This document shows positions 57,023 through 64,000 of a stretch of 64,000 nt of DNA, piece by piece. This DNA is from Anopheles merus (lineage: Eukaryota; Arthropoda; Insecta; Diptera; Culicidae), in contig NW_024427740.1 of NCBI RefSeq assembly GCF_017562075.2, positions 1-64,000 on the forward strand. Reading direction: 5' to 3'. The translations under genes and the position numbers were made by a program. Below the pieces are notes generated by a model. The model did not search any database. It was not told where the DNA came from and was given only the letters and a program-made list of their open reading frames with translations. Numbering within the stretch: the stretch's first letter is position 1; every line of letters starts with the position of its first letter.

Positions 57023-57505
57023 TTACCTGTACTTGCTTGGTCTATTCATAACGTACATCTCCTTCCCCTCCTTGAAACGGGATACTGCATACGCCCACCG
57101 TTTCGCTTTTAGGTAAGAGATGAGCAACCTTTTTCCTTCTGTCTTCTTGAGTTGTTCCGTTGTTGTAAAAACTATAGGTAAAAGAAAAACGGTTGGTTAA
57201 TTTATTTGCTAACAGCTGCGAATGATATCGATGTGCGATTAAATACTCACCAAAAAGAATGGATCTTCACCTATATATGGATCTCCATCTGTTTTGCCGT
57301 TTGATGTCCTTGAAGTTATTAGATTGGATCATTGGATTTCATTAGGATTGGATCACGCTGGTCAAGGATTCATACACACATGAAAAAGGTACATTGTTTA
57401 TGGTTAGTACAACACACATTTGTACAAAAAATGTCCTTCAACTTACCAAACTGTTCGCGTTTCAAATTGATTAGACGATAGCACCATTTTCGCAAATATC
57501 GACAT
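57023..57505 (-). CDS. candidate three-exon small host gene, 81 residues, unknown
   Basis: I do not recognise this protein. On the minus strand an ATG at 57505 opens exon 1 (57505-57447), which ends at gtaagt. Exon 2 (57308-57271) lies between cttcaag and gtgaag. Exon 3 (57171-57023) follows a pyrimidine-rich tttttcttttacctatag acceptor and ends KYR-stop. The phases agree and the total is 82 codons with the stop. The C-terminal part (LKAKRWAYAVSRFKEGKEMY) is basic and helical-looking. An aataaa lies about 145 bases past the stop. Exons 1 and 2 are very short and the acceptor of exon 2 is weak, so chance is a real alternative. Confidence 0.2.
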
Positions 57506-58437
57506 GCCTTTTCTTTCCGCAAGCTCGATTCACCTCAACACACGTTTGTTCTACAGGCAAGCAATTCAATTGATACACAAAACTTGGCTCAGCACCAGTT
57601 AAAACAGTTTCAACGGCTTTAAAAATATATTCCACAAAAAAAAACACAAATACAATTTCATCCACCAGATCGAATCTGTATGGTTGAAAGAGACTGCTAG
57701 ATCAAAACAATCGGTCAGCTAAAGTGCCCGAGTACGGCGCACGTGTACGAAGAAGAGCAACCAATGAGAAACACACCGTCACCATAACACCGTCACAAGT
57801 AACGGCGTAACCCCGTTGTCATGGTAGCGTTACGCGCTAAGGAAAATTTATATATAGAAGAAGATAATAGTTTTACCTTTTCCACTGTATCACGCAGAAT
57901 AAGATAACTAGAGGGAAGACCAGCCACATTAAAGTACACAATTTCTCGTTTCAAATTTACTTTTGTGTTTGATTGCTATTATGACCATGCTAGAGATTTT
58001 TCCAATTGCTTTTTATATACTGGACAATCTTAGCTATTTGCTGCATGTTTTAAATCTGTTTCTTATTTGTTTCCTGCATTAGCTTTTAAACAATTGATGC
58101 TCTTCAAAATTGAATATTCACAATTGTCTGTACTATGATTGTCACTGCATTTAGAACAAGTTTCCTCATTTTCACAAGATGTACTTATATGTCAATATTG
58201 GACACATTTAAAGCAGCGCTTCACATAAATGGCTCGCTTCACTGTGCAATAATCAAACGAATTTTTTTACATGTTCCTGTTGTGTTAGATATTTATCTGA
58301 TTCTGCATCTACATAAATTATTATGTTAACCAATTTATCAATCAATTATTATGTTTTTTTTCTTTATTTATCTCTATAACAGTACTGATATTTGTCTCAT
58401 TACATTTTTCATTGAAGGGCCCGCTATTTGTTCTTCT
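57506..58437. other. AT-rich interval, nothing recognised
   Basis: The part at 57720-57800 is GC-richer and contains gcgcacgtgtacg and two caccgtcac words; a promoter for either direction is possible but unsupported. Confidence 0.35.
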
Positions 58438-58932
58438 TCATTTTTTTGCCACTGTGGACCAACTCTCATTATCTCTCTTTTGTACATTTGCTTCTGCTGA
58501 TACACACCTTTCTGTAGGTATTACAGTTTTTGTCTTTATTATTTCCATGGGTTCATGCAACATTGCGTGCAATTCGCTTTCGATTATATCTAACATCTCC
58601 ATTCTTAGTCTCTGTGTTTCCTTTTCTATGTATGTTGTTATTTCTGCGCTTACATTCGCTTCTAAATCAGAGAGCGATTTTGAGAGCATCTCCAACGCTT
58701 TCGTCTCTACCACTACTACTTCCTTGATAACTGCTTGAGGCGAAGATATGCACTTCTCACATTTGTAGAAACTATTTGGATTGTCATTTACTGATTTTGC
58801 CGCCATTTTCGTAAGTGTCGAACACCTTTGATGGAAAACTCCTTTACATGGTCTTTGACATAATACCGGTTTATCACTTGATAACACAGTCTTCGAGCAT
58901 TTCGAACGCTCCGGCGAGCGCTCCATGCACAT
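58438..58932 (-). CDS. PHD-finger ORF1 protein of a CR1-like retrotransposon (orphan)
   Basis: A 164-codon frame begins MCMERSPERSKCSK. It shows cysteines and a histidine spaced as in a PHD-type zinc finger: CSKTVLSSDKPVLCQRPC, then FHQRCSTL, then YKCEKC (residues about 12-60). A long charged, heptad-like segment follows (about 70-135), fitting a coiled coil. CR1-clade elements commonly encode such an ORF1, which binds element RNA. No matching ORF2 follows on the minus strand, so this is an orphan or truncated element. A stop lies just upstream of the first Met. A host PHD protein is a less likely alternative. Confidence 0.6.
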   Translation of the reverse strand: MCMERSPERSKCSKTVLSSDKPVLCQRPCKGVFHQRCSTLTKMAAKSVNDNPNSFYKCEKCISSPQAVIKEVVVVETKALEMLSKSLSDLEANVSAEITTYIEKETQRLRMEMLDIIESELHAMLHEPMEIIKTKTVIPTERCVSAEANVQKRDNESWSTVAKK

Positions 58933-59194
58933 ATACCATAATCATCGCTAACGTCGCTATCAAGCGTCGTTGCCAAATGATTCGTCAAATTAACAAAAGA
59001 TACACTAACCACAATTAAATTTGTTTAACACTACTGAACAAACAACATATATTATCGGTACAATATTCATATACACCGGTAGCAAAAATTTAAATAGTAA
59101 AGCGAACCTTTGCACCATTTAACACAGATGAAATTTACGAGACAACCTAGAACACCACTGCACTTGTCAACCATCCAAGAATAGATGCTACACC

Positions 59195-59374
59195 ATCAAT
59201 GCATTGTCGAACATTATTTTAAATAAAATAAACGATATCATGGGATCCGACTCTTCAATTTCGGTTATAAACTTTATATTCGCAGATATTCGACATACGA
59301 CTATTTCAACTTACGCCTTGTTTTGGGACATTTTTTCGGTCATAATATATAGCCTTATCTCTAGGGGACACCAG
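59195..59374 (-). mobile_element. MITE family A, truncated reverse copy
   Basis: The reverse complement matches the left half of 49598-49981, including gtcgtatgtcgaatatctgc and the end near ggtgtcccc. The other half is missing. Confidence 0.75.
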
Positions 59375-59397
59375 TAAATCAGCCTTCTAAAAACATA

Positions 59398-59548
59398 CAC
59401 CATCGTATAAGCCCACATGTATATTATACCAACTTTGATAGCTGCTCGAAAACTGTTTTACAATGCAAACAGCTGACTAGCTGAAATTTGCACCTAAGCA
59501 CTTAAAACGGAAAGGGGTCCTTTGTCAGATAAATGCCAATCCAGAAAT
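59398..59548 (+). repeat. dispersed repeat F, right part
   Basis: The stretch gtataagcccacatgtatat ... cttaaaacggaaagggg matches 17850-17970. Confidence 0.65.
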
Positions 59549-59555
59549 GACAGTA

Positions 59556-62372
59556 CAGTCTGTTCCCGAGTTACGCGGTTTCCGCGTTCCCGACGAATAC
59601 GCGTAACTCGAATATCCGCGTAAGTCGAATTTCACGTTTTTTTGACTAAAATACTATTGATTACTCGGATTTTTTTTAATTTTATTTAGTACTTTTTTAC
59701 ACTTTATCATTTATTTGATATGATTCTGCTGGATGAAATGAGCTATGCAGGCATGACACAAGTTAACTTTATTAAAAATATCAAAAACAATGTACTAGAC
59801 CTCATTTTGCTGACGACAATATTGTGAAGGAAGGGATGCAGATCCAATCTACACAAGATTGGCTAATAAATACCGATGTGTATCATCCATGTTTAATTGC
59901 GGAATTCAAATCGTATCGCACTAATATCAACGATCCTGTCTCGGACAACGCTAATACACTCATGAGCTTTAATTTCCGCAAAGCCGACTTCGCTAAAATG
60001 GATGCTATGCTACGCGATGTAGATTGACCTTCTGCAATCCCGACTACACCACCAACTATGATCTGAATACCGCTATTCGTTCCTTCACTGATAAACTAAT
60101 AAGTATATTCGCTGAATGTTGTCCCTTAAAGACAGCATCAAGAAAACGTGGACCTCCATGGAGTAACAGGATATTAAATAATATAAGACGGTCTAAAAAT
60201 AGAGCCAAGCGCCGATATAAACGCACTCGTTTGCCATCAGACAAGCTCTGGCTAAATACCATTACCAGCCATTTTAGACAAGTAAACAAACTGCTCTACA
60301 ATGATTACATACAAAATCTACAATCACAGTTCATCGATTGCCCAACATTATTCTGGCAATTCATGCACAATAAACGAAAGGACAGCGGCGCACCTAATCA
60401 TCTTGTTTGGAACGATAAACATGCAGATAATCGCTACGACATATGTCAACTATTCGCTGAAAAATTCAAAAGCGTTTATTCTGTTGATACTACTACATCA
60501 TCGCTGCTTGAGGCTGCTTTGGAATACACACCTTCTGACGCTTTCTGTGTTTCGCTAAATGATTTCGAGATTAACGGTGATATCATCTGTAAAGCCATCA
60601 ATCGACTGAAAACTTCATATAATTTGGGGCTCGATGGGATACCGACCATCGTAGCGAAAAAGTGCGCTGATGCTTTACGCGCTCCTCTAGAGACTGTTTT
60701 TACAGCATCGCTTAAATTGGGAATCTTTCCTAAGCCGTGTACATTTTCATGGATGACACCTATCCTTAAACGAGAACCTAAGAATGATACAAAAAACTAT
60801 CATGGTATAACATGTCTATGCACTTTTGCAAAAATCTTGGAAATCATGACCTACGACGTCCTAGTTATGTCATGTATCAATTACATATCTGTTAATCAAC
60901 ATGGTTTCGTACCTAAACGATCCGTAACCACCAACTTAGCGCAGTTAGTTTCGGAATGTCATACATCGTTCGAATCGAAATATCAAATGGATACAGTGTA
61001 CACTGATTTCCAAGTTGCGTTTGATAGCATCAATCACAACATCCTTCTTGCAAAACTCGCACAGCTTGGTATTTCACCTCTTGTCATCGATTGGTTAAAA
61101 TCATATCTGACGGACAGAATGTATTCTGTAAGAATAGATAACATCTTTTCGCAACCATTCACAAATACTTCGGGAGTTCCCCAAGGCAGCAACTTGGGGC
61201 CGCTATTATTTACACTCTACATAAACGACGTGACTCTTATTCTCCCAAAACATTCTGTACTACTTTATGCTGATGATATTAAACTTTTTTCAGTTATCAG
61301 GTCAATCGATGACTGTTTCGCGCTCCAGAACAATCTCAACCTATTCAGCAATTGGTGTGTGGCAAACCAACTAAGCCTCTGTGTGGATAAATGCAGCGCG
61401 ATTACATTCAGCAGGAAACGAAACCCTTTAAACTTTTGTTACTCATTGCACAATTACAATTTGTCTCGTGTGTGTGTCATCAGTCAGGGATCTTGGTGTG
61501 ATCCTTGATTCATCACTATCCTTTCGCGAGCATTACCACTCTATTATTAGCAAGGCCAATAGGATGTTAGGATTTTTAATCAGGCAAACTCTTGAGATAA
61601 AAGATCCAATATGTCTGAAAGCATTATATACCGCATTAGTACGTTCCATCCTAGAGTCTAATTCAGTTCTTTCTCCCCATACTGTCACGTGTGGACGGCT
61701 AGGATAGAAAGCATACAAAAAAGATTCTCCAGAATAGCAATACACCGATTACAATGGGCTTCATCACAACATTTAGATTACCTGTCACAGTGCATGCTTC
61801 TTGGTCTGCAAACCTTAGAACATAGACGTCGGGCATTGCAAGCTAATTTTGTCGCGAAGTTAATCAGTGGGGACATAGACTCTCCCTACCTGCTTGAAAA
61901 GCTGAATCTTTATGCTCCTGAACGACCTCTGAGGATACGTGAGCTGTTAAGACCTATGTTCTCAAGATCTGCACATTCCTACAATGCGCCTATTAACCAA
62001 ATGATACATAGCTTCAACAAATACCAAAGATTCTTCGACTTCAATATTAGTAAAGCTCAGTTTAAAACCAATTGTCTCTAGTTTTCTTATTGATAGCGCT
62101 GTAGCTAAGTTTTGTAGATGAATTAAGGATTTATTATATAACTACGTGTCCCAGCAAATCTTTGCAAGATACGAAATAAATCAATAAATAAATAAATAAA
62201 TAAATAAATTCGTGCAGAAAATTCTAATATTTCTGGCTTTTAAGCGATTTCAATTTGTTAGCCAAAATGCAATTTATAACGAACTTGAAGCAAATTGTAC
62301 CGATTTGACATTTAATCTGTCAAATTTAGAAAACCGCGTATCTCCGAATCCGCGTAAGTCGAGAACAGACTG
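59556..62372. mobile_element. TA-flanked MITE related to family A, split by a CR1-like element
   Basis: Left end cagtctgttcccgagttacg and right end (reverse complement cagtctgttctcgacttacg) are inverted repeats flanked by TA (59554-59555 and 62373-62374). The uninterrupted MITE would be about 310 bp (59556 to about 59700 plus 62208-62372). The cgagttacg word links it to family A. Confidence 0.75.
59700..62207 (+). pseudogene. CR1-like non-LTR retrotransposon copy inserted in a MITE
   Basis: It starts in the end of the endonuclease (about 59730: GMTQVNFIKNIKNNVLDLI), a 5' truncation. Frames then change at about 60010-60027. The long frame 60024-61508 (494 codons) holds the reverse transcriptase: YTDFQVAFDSINH, TSGVPQGSNLGPLLF and an intact catalytic LLYADDIKLF box. 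After two more shifts (about 61470 and 61690) the C-terminal domain continues to 62081 (RIESIQKRFSRIAIHRLQW). The 3' tail is (AAAT)n at 62180-62207. It is the same family as 51505-54262, but the catalytic residues are preserved here. Confidence 0.9.
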
Positions 62373-62507
62373 TATTTTCCTCCGTCTAATTAGGTCGTTC
62401 CGTATCAATAAACGATGCGCAATCTCACTCAATGCGCAATCTCAACGATCGCATTCTTGCGCATATATTCATCTGTCAAACGGATCGGTTTGATACATTT
62501 ATCTGTC

Positions 62508-62680
<173 letters not shown>

Positions 62681-63484
62681 CTCGGACATATAATCTTGAA
62701 AATTTATGCGCAATCTTGGCGCAATCTGAAATTGTATGGAAGCTCAGGGTTGGCTACGCGAATTTACATATATTTTGGAAAAACGAATATATGCGCAATC
62801 TGAGATTGCGCATCGTGTATTAATACGGTTAAGTGTGGTAGAAAAGCGAAGTGGGTATAATATCCAGGTGGCCCAAGCACCACAGATTAAACTTAAACGA
62901 AAGATCAATAAAAAGCAAATGTAGATAAATCGTTTGTGCCATACATGTACTCCATTTTTATATTGTAATAAAACATCTAAAAAGAAGCATTAACCATAGC
63001 TTGAGGTTTGCAGCTTTATTTCATGAAAAATTCAACGTAAAAATTACTAGTCTGTTCGTCATGGTAATCTTAAAAAATAATGGTAGATTTATAATGATGC
63101 GGGAAATACAAAAATAATGTTCAACTCATCTAACGATCTAAAATGTTTGCACGGTCATGTTCGCCATGTCCTGGCATGCACTAGTCAATCACTAATGTTT
63201 AGATCAATAATAAATTAGTTTATAGAATGAGATCCGCGTGTGAGCGAAACAATATTCCAATGAGGCAATCGCTCAATGCATTAAGTCTTATGAAATATCC
63301 ACTTTCCGATATCCATAAGCCACTATATGAAAAGCAATCCAGGATCTTATTTTCATACGCCAGAACCATTATCTACTGCTAGTACCCATGTGAGTGAAAG
63401 TAATATACGTGGATGATTCAATTAAACCAGAACAAGAAAGTCGCTAATAGAGCTACGTTTTTTAATGTTTACATTAAACAATAT
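62681..63484. other. AT-rich interval, nothing recognised
   Basis: The word gcgcaatct recurs several times in both orientations between 62415 and 62815 (for example cgatgcgcaatctcactc and gagattgcgcatcg). This suggests another small inverted-repeat element around the AT microsatellite, not delimited. Confidence 0.4.
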
Positions 63485-63486
63485 TA

Positions 63487-64000
63487 GAGTAAATGCACCA
63501 ATAGTGGTGCAGTTTGTAATGGTACAAATGTGTTTTAATGGATTTAAAGTGTCAGGAAGGTAAATGAATATTGAATATTTAACACATAGCAATTGGAATA
63601 TGATTTATCTTTGCAATCACAACCATTTTTACCATGAAACACATCAATTTTACGAAAAAATACATATTTTGAGACTGCTTCGTTGTACCTATAATGGTCG
63701 TATGGTTCCAATAGTCGTCGTATTGTGTTCCTGGTGGTGGTAAACAAAGATGCCTCAAAAACAGTGTATAATATCAATGGAACATAGTTTTGAAGCTGTT
63801 TTCGTATGAATAGCAAGGATTATATTATCATCGGATTAAAAATATCGTCGGATAAATAAAAAATGTCATGTTTTTATTAATTATGTAACTAATACCACTA
63901 CAGGAACATACCTATTTTGTGTACCTATAATGGCACTATCGTAAAAAAACACTTAGAAATACGTAAACATGGACAAAAGACAATACATTTTAATCAAACA
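63487..64000. mobile_element. family D element, left part, cut by the window end
   Basis: It starts gagtaaatgcaccaatagtg after TA (63485-63486) and stays collinear with 29971-30620 (for example ctataatggtcgtatggttc). A stretch corresponding to about 30290-30540 is shortened, so the two copies differ by an internal deletion. Confidence 0.8.

Overview
The window looks like a repeat-dense, gene-poor stretch of an insect nuclear genome, most probably a mosquito and plausibly Anopheles. The grounds are the mix of mobile elements: tRNA-derived SINEs of the SINE200 type, CR1-like and RTE-like non-LTR retrotransposons, Mag-like Ty3/gypsy and BEL/Pao LTR retrotransposons, hAT-like and P-like miniature elements, and an AT-rich background with long AT, TTTA and CT microsatellites. 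There is no operon structure and no tRNA, rRNA or CRISPR locus. I see no confident host protein gene; one short three-exon model on the minus strand (57023-57505) is offered at low confidence.

Layout. 1-9.4 kb: AT-rich DNA with SINEs, a TA-flanked MITE (926-1242), a 21-bp periodic repeat (7526-7780) and a MITE inside a MITE (7796-8600). 9.4-11.1 kb: a hAT-like non-autonomous element carrying two SINEs, then a scrap of an RTE 3' end. 11.8-17.1 kb: a young Ty3/gypsy element (Mag-like) with identical 108-bp LTRs, a 5-bp target duplication, gag and a broken pol. 17.5-22.6 kb: dispersed repeats, a SINE, a hAT-like MITE and a CR1-like reverse transcriptase fragment. 23.1-25.3 kb: a complete non-autonomous DNA element, here called E. 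26.3-31.0 kb: microsatellites, an orphan RNase H fragment, an RTE remnant and a terminal-inverted-repeat element. 31.4-33.1 kb: another such element and a P-like MITE.

33.86-45.74 kb is one nested structure. A BEL/Pao element on the minus strand has its 3' LTR split by a copy of E, and that copy is itself split by a second full-length E in the opposite orientation. The result is an almost perfect inverted repeat with arms of about 2.6 kb. The 5-bp target duplication of the BEL element and the 2-bp AA at both E junctions let the layers be ordered in time.

46-64 kb: an RTE reverse transcriptase, divergent SINEs, MITEs, a CR1-like copy (51.5-54.3 kb), another RTE relic, an orphan PHD-finger ORF1 on the minus strand, a second CR1-like copy (59.7-62.2 kb) that landed in a MITE, and the start of a terminal-inverted-repeat element cut by the window edge.

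The genes do not form a pathway. They are gag, protease, reverse transcriptase, RNase H and integrase modules of separate selfish elements. All seven reading-frame breaks in the two young LTR elements shift in the same direction, as single-base losses mostly in short homopolymers, so assembly error should be ruled out before calling them dead.
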